Of a stretch of DNA of 64,000 nucleotides, positions 46,256-59,400 are shown piece after piece. Below the pieces are notes generated by a model. It was given only the letters and a program-made list of their open reading frames with translations, ran no database searches and was not told the DNA's origin. Location: assembly GCA_028583415.1 (NCBI GenBank), contig CM053275.1:87104278-87168277 (forward strand), given 5' to 3'. The stretch comes from Protea cynaroides (lineage: Eukaryota > Streptophyta > Magnoliopsida > Proteales > Proteaceae). How positions within the stretch are numbered: the first letter of the stretch is position 1; each line of letters starts with the position of its first letter. Made by a program: the position numbers and the translations under genes.

Positions 46256-46820
46256 AGAAACAGATTTGAACATGAATGAAAAAGGGAATGAATGTAGCCA
46301 TATGGGGAATGTGGTCTCTTCCGGCACAATTCAGTAATAGAAGGGAATTAGTCTTATTAATTAACAACTGGATGTGGAAAAACCAGGAATATATTTGAAG
46401 GAGAGAGAAAGGGAGTGAGAACTAAGAAGTCTTTGTCGAATTATACCTTGTAATATTATAGCAATATATGGAGTTCAAAGAAGTCCCAGTTCTTGCTCTT
46501 GACTATGACTTTAGATTCTTAGATTGAAGAGAGAAAACCCATTTTTCTGTGTTTGAATTTTCTTTTTGGAAAATAATTTTTATGTAGTCGAGTTTCTTTA
46601 ACATCTAATGACTGACATTCCTATGGCGTGTATATCGATATATTTAAATGCATATCGGATGAACTCAAACTGTTGAATCACTACGGGCATGAATCCATCC
46701 CATGATAGAAAACAATTTGAACCTCTTCTTTTCTTTGTTCATCACGTCAACTTCAATCAATTCCTGTTTTCCTATCAAAATAACAATTTGATATGATTGG
46801 TTTTTAATGCATGTATACAC

Positions 46821-47062
46821 ATATTCACATTCTCTCCTCTTAGTGATTTGGAAAGAGGGGATGTCTCCATTAGATGACCGAAGACATGGGACTCGGGTGA
46901 ATCCAAACTTTCCATCTGAACCGACACCCCCTGTCAGCTCAGCTTGTCAGTTTGGCATTGACTCGGATGGAGGGCTCGGATTCATTCGAGCCCCATGTAT
47001 CAGTCATCCAATGGAGACATCTCCCTCCTCCCGAATCATTGGGAGGAGAGGATTTGAATCCA
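46821..47062. mobile_element. Foldback MITE, copy 2 (242 bp)
   Basis: Right end GGAGGAGAGGATTTGAATCCA; the left end is eroded (ATATTCACATTCTCTCCTC). Central block TCTGAACCGACACCCCC and mirrored GAGGGCTCGGATTCA are shared with copy 1. Flanks TATACAC and TATAAAC agree at 6 of 7. Confidence 0.8.
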
Positions 47063-47604
47063 TATAAACACACATCTCTAACATGTACAGGAAAGATTAG
47101 GTAACTGCAACGTCTGTAAGAAAAAAAAAAAAAAAATCTACAATGTTTGTATCAGTGTCGTATTGATATCAGGAACCAGACTAGATCAGTCCCCATCAAT
47201 GTTGATGTGAATCCGCTTATACATAATAAAAAATGACAAAAGATTTTGTAAATGGCCGTCTATGTAGACAATCGTACTTTCAATAGACGGTCGTACTTTC
47301 AACAGTTGTATAAAAAAGTGTAATCTCAAAACTATATGGATTAACCAATCTTCATGAACCTAACGTTTTTAACCATGCTTCCTTCTCTTTCTTTTCTTTG
47401 GTAACTCAATCCAACTTTTCATTACATATAAAGGTTAGCCATGGTATATCATAATATTCTCATCCCCAACCCTCTATACCAGTATCGGATCAATTCTAGA
47501 GTTTGAGAGCAATCCCATGACCGATATTGATTCAGTTATCTTAATACCATGGAAACAGTGGTAGTTCCCGTTAAGGGTATAATACATGCAGGTGAGCTAC
47601 CCTC

Positions 47605-47795
47605 AACTCTTATTTATCTGTTTAAATCATGTTCTTTGGAAAATCCTTAGTATGAAACAAAAGAAACCTCTGTCCAGTGTCAAAATTTTCAACAAGAGCA
47701 ACTCTTATTTATCTATTTAAATCACGTTCTTTGGAAAATCCTTAGTATGGAACAAAAGAAACCTTTGTCCAGTGTCAAAATTTTCAACAAGAGCA
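47605..47795. repeat. 95-bp tandem duplication
   Basis: Units start at 47605 and 47700 (AACTCTTATTTATCT) and end CAACAAGAGCAA; only a handful of differences, so recent. Confidence 0.95.
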
Positions 47796-48094
47796 AAAGA
47801 ACGCCTTGTCCCTTGTGTGCCCTTTCACATGAGCTAAGGTTCTAAATTTAAGTATTAGACACGGCATTAGATAGATCTAAAGTCTATCTAATCAAATCAG
47901 CATATAGAATCAATGGAAAAACCGATACCATATATAATAATTATTTATTGCAAATTAGGAGAAGTCAAAGCTGACGCATGGAGTTTGAATCTAAAAACAA
48001 AAAAAAAAAAAAAAAAGTAGCAAAGGGAATGTACATGGAACAGTGGCTGCCTTAATTGATCAGGTGATCACGTCTTCTTTCCCCCTCCAAACAA

Positions 48095-48326
48095 TGGATT
48101 CAAATCGTTTTCTCCCTATATTTCAAGGAGGACGGAGACACTCCGTCGGATGGTCGATACATGACTCTCGAAAAAATTTGAACCCCACGTCCCAGCCGAC
48201 ACCCAGCCTACAAGCTGAGCCAACAGGGGGTGTCGGCTCGAATTTTCCCAAGAGCCACGTGTTGGCCATCCGATGGGAGCGTCTCCCTCCTCCCTGAAAA
48301 TTCAGGGAGGAGACGATTCGAATCCA
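48095..48326. mobile_element. Foldback MITE, copy 3 (232 bp), with exact 7-bp target duplication
   Basis: Ends TGGATTCAAATCG and CGATTCGAATCCA. Flanked by CAAACAA at 48088-48094 and 48327-48333. The arms pair over most of the element (for example GGTGTCGGCT right of centre against AGCCGACACCC on the left). Best-preserved copy of the family. Confidence 0.88.
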
Positions 48327-48412
48327 CAAACAAGAGTGACTGCCTTTTGACTCATAATACACAATTTTACATCAAATGATTTTTAAGAATCAAAATTGGT
48401 TTGACCATTTAT

Positions 48413-48560
48413 GATTCTTATGATCTTTTTTATTAAAAAAAAATTCTTATGATCCTTTTAATTTAAAAAAATTCTTATGATCTTTTTAATTAAAAATAAT
48501 TCTCATGAATTTTTAATTAAAAATAATTCTTATGATCTTTTAATTGAAAAAAAATAAGCA
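48413..48560. repeat. A/T-rich minisatellite
   Basis: About five imperfect units of roughly 30 bp, each with TTCTTATGATC and TTTTAATTAAAAA. Confidence 0.85.
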
Positions 48561-50120
48561 GAAGTTTTATACATTTTTAGTCACAAATGGGAATTTTAAT
48601 ATGAAGAAAAATTTTTACACCGTTCTGACCATATGAATATCTTTATTGACCAAACTTAATCTCATGTTCTGATTGAGTGTGATATAAGAGATTCCTTTAC
48701 ATTGGTAGTGTGAGATCCTTCTCTCTTTTAATATTTATGTACTTATATATCATGTGTCACCGCCTCAATTAATATCAAATTATATTTTTTGAATCTAAAT
48801 AAAATATAGGTTTTTGAATGTCTTTGTTGACAATGGTTTCTCTTTGTTTCCTTTTCTTTATATTTCCTTATTTTCATATCATTGAATCTAGAGTGTTGAT
48901 GTTTCTGAGCTATCTTAAAATAGATCAAATGATTTTTTATAAAAAAAAAAAAAACCAAAATTTCTTTAGGAGAAAGTATTTTATTATATTAGTTAAATAT
49001 TTGATTTTTAAAATTTTTTGTAAGAATGAAACAGAATTTACAATTTAACTTTTATATACATACCTAGATTATCTATTTATTTATTTTTAGATAATACTAT
49101 GTAAGAAAATGACATACATTTATTATTATGTTACCCAAAAATTATTCCTCTCCTTATTTTCCGTTTTCATTTAAAGCTTCAAAACTTTTGTGTCTTCCTG
49201 TGCCTTCTCATGTGGTTGTAAAATGACTTTTCTACCCTCCATTGTATACTTATGCCTACTCTCTGGTTGAACCTTAGGCTGATACAAAACCTAGACACAG
49301 AAAACCTTAGTACCATAACAAATTATCTCTTGATAATAAAATTTCTTGCTATTTATTTATGAAAAATACTACTTCAGTCTCATCAAGATTATTTTTCTTA
49401 TCGGTCCATAAAATTTTGTCACATAATAAAACGATATAGTATTTTCGATTCTTGGATATAATGATTGATTTTTGTAGATCACATGTCAAATCTTGAAAGT
49501 TCAATTTTATATTCTCTTATGTGTTAATATGTATGATGATTTGTTCATAAAATTTGGACCTCATTCGATTTACCATGTATTAATGAGATAAATTGATGTA
49601 ATTTTATATTTTAAATATTAATTTCAAGAGCAAAAATTGGAAGAAGATAATATACGTGTAGGAATGGGGTTTTGCGGAGGAATGCAAGGACGATTTGCTG
49701 AATAAAAACAAGAGAAAGAAATGTAGAGGGGAGAATTTTTTATTTACCGTCTTTCTGGGTGGGCTGCTAATGTAGAGAGAGACTAGACTCAAAAGAGTCT
49801 CTGAGTCTGATGGTTACATTGAAGTTTCCTGTTTTTGTGTTGGCATCATCGCCCATCTCCTTCGGACCTTCCAAAGCTTCAAATAAGATTCATCTCTTCT
49901 TGTTCTCTAATTCTCATAGCCCAATGTTTTTTTTAATGTTTTCAATTATCTGATTTTCCATTGCCTGCCTGCATGGACTCTACTTATTCCTTCAACATTT
50001 TTGGCGTCTCACCCAATAGCTAGAGATCGAGAGCTATTTATTCTTTGTCATCTGTTTCATATTTACTCTTCTCCTCAAGGTTCTATCTTTCTATTCGTAC
50101 GTATCTCGTGTCTACTTCAA
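48561..50120. other. Upstream region of the KAS III gene
   Basis: A/T-rich with no other gene. Pyrimidine-rich sequence at 49860-50110 probably includes the 5' UTR; CCAAT is at 49921. No clear TATA box could be fixed. Confidence 0.45.
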
Positions 50121-50904
50121 ATGGCCAATGCATCTGGGTTCGTTTCTTCTCCAGTTACAAGTCTGAAGCGGAGAAATCTGCATTTTTCCGATTTTTATCG
50201 ATCTGGGGATTCCCAATTTGAGAAAATTCCCAGAAGGGTATTTTGCTGCAGAGCTGTCGAAGGTGTGGAGAAACATGCTTCCGGAGTTGCCCCTTCTGAA
50301 TCTCGAGCGCCCAGGTTAGTTTCCCCCCTTTTCTTCTTCCTATCGGGATTTATCAGGTATGAGTGTCAAAGTGCTGCTCGTTCGTATTTTCCCTCTTTTT
50401 TTCTTTTTCTTTTTTTGGGCTCGGTTGTCCGTTTAATGCAATTTAATCCGCGATACTGCGGATGGGTTTCTTTGGGATGGGTGTGATCATGTTTGTCCAG
50501 GAGAATTTTAGCTTCTCTCAAATCTAATTTTGCTGATTTTGATTCTAGGAATGGACGTGAAATTTTGGTGTAGTTCATGGGAAATTTTCTATGCTTGAAG
50601 TTGGGTTTCCGCTTTCTTCTTTTTAGGGGTGTCCTGGTCCAATTTCAAAAACTATGTATTTCGTGTGGATTAATTAAAATGGCCGAGTGTTTCTGCATTA
50701 CAAGTATAGTTGGGGTTCTTTTCTGACAGCATGAATAGAATTAGAGATGAGAATGACTCAATATTGGCTTAATTATTGCAAAATCATGTACAATTTTCAT
50801 CATCTTGTTGTACAAGGATCTGAGACGGTAGCAAATAAACTTTCTTTTTTTTTGAGTTGAATGGCACAGCCCCATCTAATGATGCTCAAGTTTGTCAAGC
50901 GCTA

Positions 50905-50967
<63 letters not shown>

Positions 50968-53405
50968 AAGATTCTATCTATCAGTTTAATGTTAGACAAC
51001 TACTTGGTCCTTAACCTGGGATTCACTTTAAACATACATTCTCTTGTACTTTTTGATGCTGCTGAGTTTGTTCACATATGTAGTTTTAGTGTTTGCCAGT
51101 TCCCAATAACATCCATTCATGTCAAAGCAATTAATGTGGTATAGAAATTAAGTTGGACAAAATGTTTCGAGATCAGGAAGGGGATACTTGTGAGTTGGAA
51201 AATTGAGATGTAGATGGGCCTTATACTGCAATAATCTGTTATCTAAGCTCAAAGTTCCTGTTAAATTGTGTTTTTATCATTTAGTTTTCAAACATCACAC
51301 ATGTGAAGGGAAGCATTGCTGATGTCTCTTATCCTTAGGATTATATTGCCTTCGTCATGAGCACACAGTTCGGATACTGTAGGTGTTCCTAGTTTGAGAG
51401 TCAATCGAATGCATTTTAATATGATCTAGAAGGTGTATGCAGAACAGTCTAGAGTAGCCGTGCAGGACAGGCTAGAAAGGCTACTCTAGGAAGAATTTGG
51501 CAAAACTTTGGGGACTTTAAATGTGGAGAAAGCTCCAGGGAAGGCTTCTTTAAGTATTTATTGAGCCACTATTAAGCAGATATTATTGAAACTTTCTATC
51601 AACTCATTGGAGAATGCATGTATGATAAAAGGCTTTAATTTGACTTTTCTTATGTTGATGCTAAAGAATGATCACATGACAAGGCTAGTGTTAGGTGTAT
51701 ATGATCTTGGCCAATAGATAGGGAAATGAAGAGTAGAGATTTCGACCATGTTTGATGTAGTAAAAGTGCAGATAGTAAAGTTTTAGTAAGGGATGAAGAC
51801 ATTAAGGAGAGATGGAAAGATTATTTCTTCAGACTACTAAACGAAGACATCTCAAGTAATAGTGTTCGGGAAGGTTGCATTATTCATTAAGACACCACAT
51901 GTTGTAGATATGTATAAAAAATTAGGGTGTGAGAAGTAAATGAGGCTTTAAAGATGATGAATGTAAGCAAACCACCAGGTCTAGATGGGGTTCTGTGGAA
52001 GAGCTTAGCAATCTGTGAAATATGTTGGTTAACCAAGCTATTTAATAAGATTATATGCACAGGGAAAATGCTAGATGAATGAAGGAGAAGCAATGTGATT
52101 CCGATTTATACAAATAAATATGATATTCGGAGCTACAAAGACATAAAACTAATGAGTCATACTATGAATTTATGGGAGAGAGTTATTAAAACTTGCATGA
52201 GACATGAAATAACTGTCATGGAGAACTAGTTTGGTTTTATGTCAGGAAGATCCACGACATAATCTATTTACTTAGGAGACTAATTGAAAGATTTAGGGAT
52301 TGCAAGAAGGATCTCCATATGGTTTTGTTGAACTAGAAAATCTTATGACAAAATCCTTAGAGAGCTAATCTAGCAAGTACTAGAGAAGAAAAATATATCA
52401 AATAAATATGTAGACATAGTCAAAGATATGTATTATAGTGTGATGACTAGTTTAAGAAGAGTGGGGGATCATGGTAGTGAATTCCCAATTACAATTAGGT
52501 TACATCAATGATAAGCTTTAAGCCCTTATTTGTCTATGCTTATCATAGATGCTTTAACCAAAGACATTTAAGACGAGGTTCCTTGGTGTATGCTTTTTGT
52601 TGATGATATTGTTTTGGTGGAAGAGACAAAAGCAAGGTTTAATGCCAAGTTGGAGTTATGGGGATCAACTTTGGTATAATTTTTTTTGAATATAAGTAGA
52701 ACAAAGATGGAATATATAATGTGTAACTTTAGTCACATCAGGATGGATAATAATGTGGTGAAAATTTAAAAGAGGGAGATACCGCAAAGTGATTATATTA
52801 GGTATATAGACTAAATCATAAATAAATAAGGTAATATAGAAGATGATGTTTCTCAAAGAATTAAAATGTGAATGAAATGGAGAGGTGCGTTTGGAGTGTT
52901 GTGTGATCGAAGCGTTCTTGTAAAAGTTAAAGGAACATTTTATAAGACAATATTTGACTGGCTATGATGTATGATGTGGAATGTTGAGCAATTAATGAGC
53001 ATCATATAGATGAACTAGATGTAATTGAGATGATGATGTTGAGATGGATGTATGACAAAATTAGAAAGGATAAGGTAAGAAATGATTATATTAGAGCTGA
53101 TTTGGGAGTATCAACAATACATGATAAACTATGAGAAAGTCGTTTGAGGTGGCATGACCATGTTCATTGGAGGCCTTTAGATGCTCCAGTATGGAGGATT
53201 GATTTGATTAAGATCAAAAGAACTAAAAGAGCCAGGGGCATATACCTAAAATGACATTAGGTGAGGTGGTGAGGGACTACATGCATAACTTAGGCATTGT
53301 TCTAAGTATGACCTCAAACAGAGTTGATTTGAGGGCAATGATCCATCTAGCCGGCCCCATTTAGTTGGGATAAGGCTTTTTTATTGTTGTTGTTGAATGT
53401 CTTTT

Positions 53406-53453
<48 letters not shown>

Positions 53454-56400
53454 GTCTCACTAGATTTTATTGAACTCAGGCATACTATGGATGATGTGAT
53501 GATTGCTATAGAGTGTCTAGGCTCTAGAGTCCTTGAGGATCTAAACGTGTTGTTTGAAACTTAGTATTGAGACAAGCTATGACCACATTTACTAGGTTTT
53601 TCGGTTCTACTTTTTTAGCAAACGTAGGCACATAAAATGGTTCACACTTGTATTTTAATGGCAAATCTTCTTATCATGATTAGTGAGTCTCCAACTGGTC
53701 TTCTTGGAAACTCGAGAGAATTAGATGGGATGACCCTCCCTCGTATCTTTGTTTATCATTCTCTCTGAAGCTTTTTGCAAAATTTTCAGAATGGCAGTAA
53801 TCGTGGAGCAACTTGAAGGATTTAAAAAATATAAAGAAATTGTTTTTAAGCGTTAAAAAAAAAATTAAAGGATTTAAAGTTTCAACTGTGATTCAGAATT
53901 ATTTACCTACTTGTTCATTGGAAATTGAGATACTTGAGGATATATTTAAAGGTGGATTAGTTTTGGCAATTGATTTTAATAGAACTGCTCTGCTGTTGGT
54001 GATAGTCTGGATCCTGGGTGTCTGGAGCTCTATGTTGCTCTTTGGTTGCAAGGTTGATAAACCTCCCATGACTCATTTCTGTCTGACCTTTGAGTTGTAA
54101 TGCAAATCCAAGCTTCCCTAGAAACCCTTTTTATAGTAGGGATGAAAGATGATAGCTTGTTGGAAAAGATACAGCTTCTCGGAAGGGAGTATTTGCTTAT
54201 TTATTTTAAACTCCATGCATCAATCTTGGGTTCTTCCTACCTATTATTCATCCCTGTGTTCCATGGAGTTTTCCTTAACTGACAAATTGAAGAAATTGGG
54301 AAAGAAATTCACCGAAAGGGGATCGATTATGCTCACAATTAGCATGGCAAAGGATGCTAACCTTTCTTAACAGGTGGCTTTCAATTAATTAGCAAGATCT
54401 AAAATTTCATTCAACAACACCCCCCCAACCCTGGGAGAATTTCTTTATTTTTTTGGGGGGCCTCTATTGTGAAATGTTCCATGGATGTAAGTTTTGACAA
54501 TGAACTAAGACTGAATTTCATGTGTGGGAGGCCTGATGATGAGAAGCGAGTTTAGCAGTAGCGTCCTCTAGCTATTCTTGGGTTATGTGTCTATCAAAGA
54601 GTGTACCCAAATTGTGATGTATTGACGATGTAATTGTAGCTGGCCTTTTCTTTAGTAACAATTTTAATGTGACTTTTTTGATACATGAAGATTTTTTTCC
54701 CTTGCTCCCTATATTTGTATCTCTAATTTTTAGATTCCTTGGGATGATACAATTTCTGTGTTAGATGACAAGGATGATTTCATGACCTGAGGTTTTTTTT
54801 TTTTCCATTTAATATTTTTGACAAGGAGTTTCTACAGGCTTGTAAGTAGGGGGTGCAAACTGGTTGGTTCTGGCTCAGCAGTACCAAGTCTTGAGATCTC
54901 AAATGGCGATCTTGCAAAAATTGTTGAAACTTCAGATGAATGGATTTCTGTTCGTACTGGAATTCGTAATCGACGAGTTCTTTCAGGTAGCCTCATCCTC
55001 GCAATCCATGCTAGAGCCATCATTGCCTCTTTTTGATATTTAGTATGTGAACAGAGGTTAATTTAAAATATGGTAATGCTGCTGGCTGTTGATACGCACC
55101 ATTTGGTGGTACCTACCATTGGTACTAAGCCAAACTTCAATTTTCTACCATGATGTAACCACCCGTATGTTTAACATTATGAATTTTATGCCAATGTCTT
55201 CGTGACACTCAAAAACTATGGAGATGTACACCCTCTACCCTACTGCTTGGGATGCGTTCTCTTGGATTATGATATGGGACTCTCTCCTTTTTCTTTTTCA
55301 TGGTTTCCATTTTGAACAATCAATGGGAGGCTTACTTTTTACTTACTAGGTTGTGATTCCCTGCAGATGAAAATATTGAATTCTCTTGATTTGTTTTATG
55401 CCTTGGTAGGGAAAGATAGATTGTCGGGTTTGGCGGCTGAGGCGGCAAAAAGAGCTCTTGAAATGGCTCAAGTCGATGCTGATGATGTAGATCTAGTCCT
55501 GCTGTGCACTTCTACTCCTGACGATCTTTTTGGCAGTGCTCCTCAGGTACATCCACAAGATTTAGGAATCTGGACATGCTAAGGTTAAAAGTAATCATCT
55601 TTGAATGAAGAGACAATTATAACCGTACTTGTGGCTGCAGTGCATGTTTTAAATTGATTATGAGTGAAGTGTTAAGTACTTATAAGAGCAATATCTCATT
55701 GTCAGTATATAGAAGTGTGATAGCTGATTAGGATTCATTCAAAACTGTACTTACTGTTTAGTTCATGAAGTTCAGCTTGTACGTGTTAACCATGCTAACC
55801 ATGCTTACTTGATATTATACCCTCTGAAAATCTCCTTTCATACTTTGAATATCAGATCCCGAGAGCACTAGGTTGTAAAAGAAACCCTGTGGCCTATGAC
55901 ATTACGGCTGCTTGTAGTGGGTTTGTGCTGGGTCTGGTTTCGGCTGCCTCTCACATAAGAGGTAACCACTGTGTGTACTCAACAGAAAAAAGAGTTGTTT
56001 GGGGTATTTCTTATGGCACATATATTTGAACTGAGCTGATTCAAAATACAGGAGGTGGATTCCAAAATGTTCTAGTAATTGGTGCTGATGCTCTTTCTCG
56101 GTATGTTGATTGGACTGATAGAGGGACCTGTATCCTCTTTGGGGATGCTGCTGGTGCTGTATTAGTACAGGTACCTCTTTCCTTCTTGATCTTTGTGGGG
56201 CTTTTTACAAATTAGATACTTGTGCTCTTGCTGCTTATGGCCAGGCTAACTATTAATTATTATAAATTTCATGATATTAGTTATTAATATTGTATTTCAT
56301 TCTTAATTATTTTAGACTTGATATAGGTGAAGAGGAACAAGTTAGTTTATATGGTTGAGACCAACTTTTCAAGAAGGCATCTTTACTTCTGACCTATTCT

Positions 56401-59400
56401 TATGCTTTTCTGACCACTCACGTGTGATGTTGTTTGTCTGATCATTCTTACATGTTTTTCTGGTGTTGGATCTCATACTACCTAATGTGCTTCATGTTTC
56501 TCTACCAGAATATTCCTTGTAACTTACCATCTCATGACATTTATAGAGATATTACATCAACTATCATGGTGTGCATGATCTGGTGACACATGACTAGCAA
56601 TGACATCTTGGGTCTTGCTATTTTCAGTGTCCTACAATCTGTGTGCACGATAAAGTTCATCCCTGCACTGCTACATCCAGAAAGATAGTCCAAGATTTGT
56701 AGAACCTTACTTTTGGTTTTGCTATATTTGAAATAGAATCAATAGTATCAGTAAGAGTAGAAAGGCATTGTCACCTCACCTTGATCCTAATGAGACATCA
56801 ACAACTAGGTGTAGTGGTATTGTAAGCTCTCTTAATGAAACTGATTGGCCACTAGATGTAGCAATACATTAAGGTTCATTAGCTCTTTCATTATTCTTAA
56901 TGTGTACTGGATATCCATGCCTTGGATCAGAAGTTTTCCATCAATGTGTGAGTGTTAGCAGTATACTGATTGACATGGTATGAGTTTTTGCTTCTTTTTT
57001 TGATGTAAATCAAGTTTTATTGTTTTTGCTTCTTTATATGAAGAATGCCTGCGAATTTTTCTTGTGATTAATTGGTGCTTGTTAATATCCATTTGCCTTA
57101 TTGAAAATCATATGGTAGTATGCCATTCCACATATTTATCTAACATATCTCTTACTAAAAAATTGCACTTATCTCTTCCTATTTATCATTTACCAACCTC
57201 ATAAAGTGACTGTTATGCAATTGGACTTAACCTTTTAAGAGATATCTTTATGTTCCTGTTCAAGAGTAGGCATCTCCTCTGACTCCTGAGCCTCCAAAAT
57301 GGTTTCCTTGGGAAGCATTATTCCTTTATATAAGTTTTGATAGTGTTAATTTTTTTTAAGGCTCTGTTTGTTTTCATGAAAAATGGCGGAAAAAAGAAAA
57401 TTGTCCTGTAAAATAGGATTTTTCACCATTTGTTTTAATGTAAAATGCATTGAAAAAATAGAAAATTTTACATGGAGGATCATTTTCATGTAAAATATCA
57501 TTTACATGGAAAATTTTACTACAAAACAAACAGAACCTTAATGAATTACCACCAGTAATCATGCAATACCACTAAGTGCAATATTGTAATTTTATCAATT
57601 GGATGTGGTTGTGTCAGGTTCCATTCTATTCCTTGCATTACATCTGATGCTTGTAGGAAATTGGCTATTTTACTCTGCATAAAGAATAGAAGTAGGTGGT
57701 GGCTTGAAGTAGTTGACCTATTTCAGTAAAAGTTGGTATGAAATTCCAAGTATATCTATCAACTTTCAAGGTCATTTAGGCACCAGACTATATGTTGTTT
57801 CCAAAACTGGTTTAACTCCCTGCATTTAACGATGGGGGAAATTGAACTCCTTGCAGTTAATAATGGGTGATATCTACTTATAGATCTGTCTGACATTCCA
57901 CTATTCAAGTTAGATGGCGTGGTTTATGTACTACTTTCTCATACTTTAGCAGTGTTCCAACTTGATGTAAATAACTACTTCCATCATGGATTGTATCTCT
58001 AAATTCCTAGCAACTTTGCTGTCTTTAACCTTCAAAAACAGTCTGTCCATCTATCCATGGCGAAGACCATTTCTTATTTTTGGTTATATATATATATATA
58101 GTAGCAAACTGGTATTATTGTGTAGACTGGCATAGTGCTTCCTGCTTGTTGCAGAAAATGAACCATTGCCTGTATTTAACACTATATTATTTTGCAGGCC
58201 TGTGATGGCAGTGAGGATGGCTTATTTGCTTTTGACTTGCACAGTGATGGAGAGGGCCAAAAGTATTTGTCCTTGCCATGAAACTCATTGAATACACCCC
58301 CCCCCCCCCCAAAAAAAAAAAAAAAAAAAAAAAAAGATAGAACACCCTTTTCCCCTTCTTTGGCCATCTAGTTGCATTAAATGTGTAAGAAAAATTAGTT
58401 GAGCAGTTTTTTTGTGGCTATTTATGCAGGCACTTGAATGCGGGAATAAAAAACAGTGAAATAGAACATGCGGTGGGGTCCAATGGTTCAGCCGCAAGCT
58501 TTCCCCCAAGAAATTCTTCTTACTCATGCATCCAAATGACTGGCAATGAGGTCTTTCGCTTTGCAGTTAGTCGTGTGCCGCAGTCGATTGAGTCTTCACT
58601 GGCAAAAGCAGGTCTCAATGGGTCTGACATTGATTGGCTACTACTACATCAGGTATGATAGAAAGATCTCACCAATAGGAAATTTAGGCATCTGCTTTGG
58701 AGAATTGATCCTCGAAGCATTGCGTTGTGTGTTGCCAGACTCTGGGCTGCACTACAATTGTTGCAGCCAGTATATATGCTCTTTCCCACCCCTGTATTGG
58801 GAGGGCAACTGTCAGGGCCTCACCTCATCAACCATGCAGCGTTATGCATCCAAATTACACCCAAACATACTGTTTACCAAAATAATAAAAAAACAAAAAG
58901 AATCACCCCTCGGAGGATGAAAGGAGAAAACATGTGGCGACCAATCAGTGTAGTATGATCTAGGTAAGGTGAATATGTTACCTGATTCCAAGAAATTCCT
59001 TTAAAAAACACCTAGATAATGGTTGTTTTGGTTATGGAACTGAGAGTTACAGAGAATGTGAAGATGATGAAAAATTAAGACACTGATGAAATGATTTTCT
59101 TTAGTTACTGTAGATTTAGTTTTCAAATTGAGGAATTCCTTGTGTGAGAAAATGATTGGGGAAGGGGAAATATAACCACTAGCAGTTTATACTTTTTCAC
59201 TTATTCCTCTTCCATATTCCAAAAGTGCCTTTGAAATAAAGTTCTCTTATAGAAATAATTTAACCTATTCATTAGGAGAGACCAAATTCGTGGCTCCCTT
59301 AAATCTCCAAATTCCAATGAGATTGCAGTCGAATCCGGCTGAGAGGCAAGGGAGTCAGCTGGGCAAGACGAATTGGCTAGAATCGCTGGGGTTCCCACCT

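Larger units (their letters stand above)
43966..46813. other. Non-coding A/T-rich region
   Basis: No gene seen. 45300-45907 is rich in GGTATAC/GTATACC-like motifs and ends CCGATTTTGACACACTA, resembling the end of a hAT-like element related to 42952-43581; its other end was not found. Confidence 0.45.
50315..54837 (+). other. KAS III intron 1
   Basis: 4523 bp between GTTAGT and TTTCTACAG. Contains a CT-CA compound microsatellite (50905-50965), an RTE-type LINE remnant (51690-53399) and a T run (53407-53452). ORF 53813-54100 has no recognisable domain. Confidence 0.9.

Noticed and set aside
50001..50486. 161-codon frame as a longer KAS III first exon
   Set aside because: It opens on TTG; the ATG at 50121 gives the family N-terminus, and the frame past 50314 runs into the intron, with a GT donor at the right phase.
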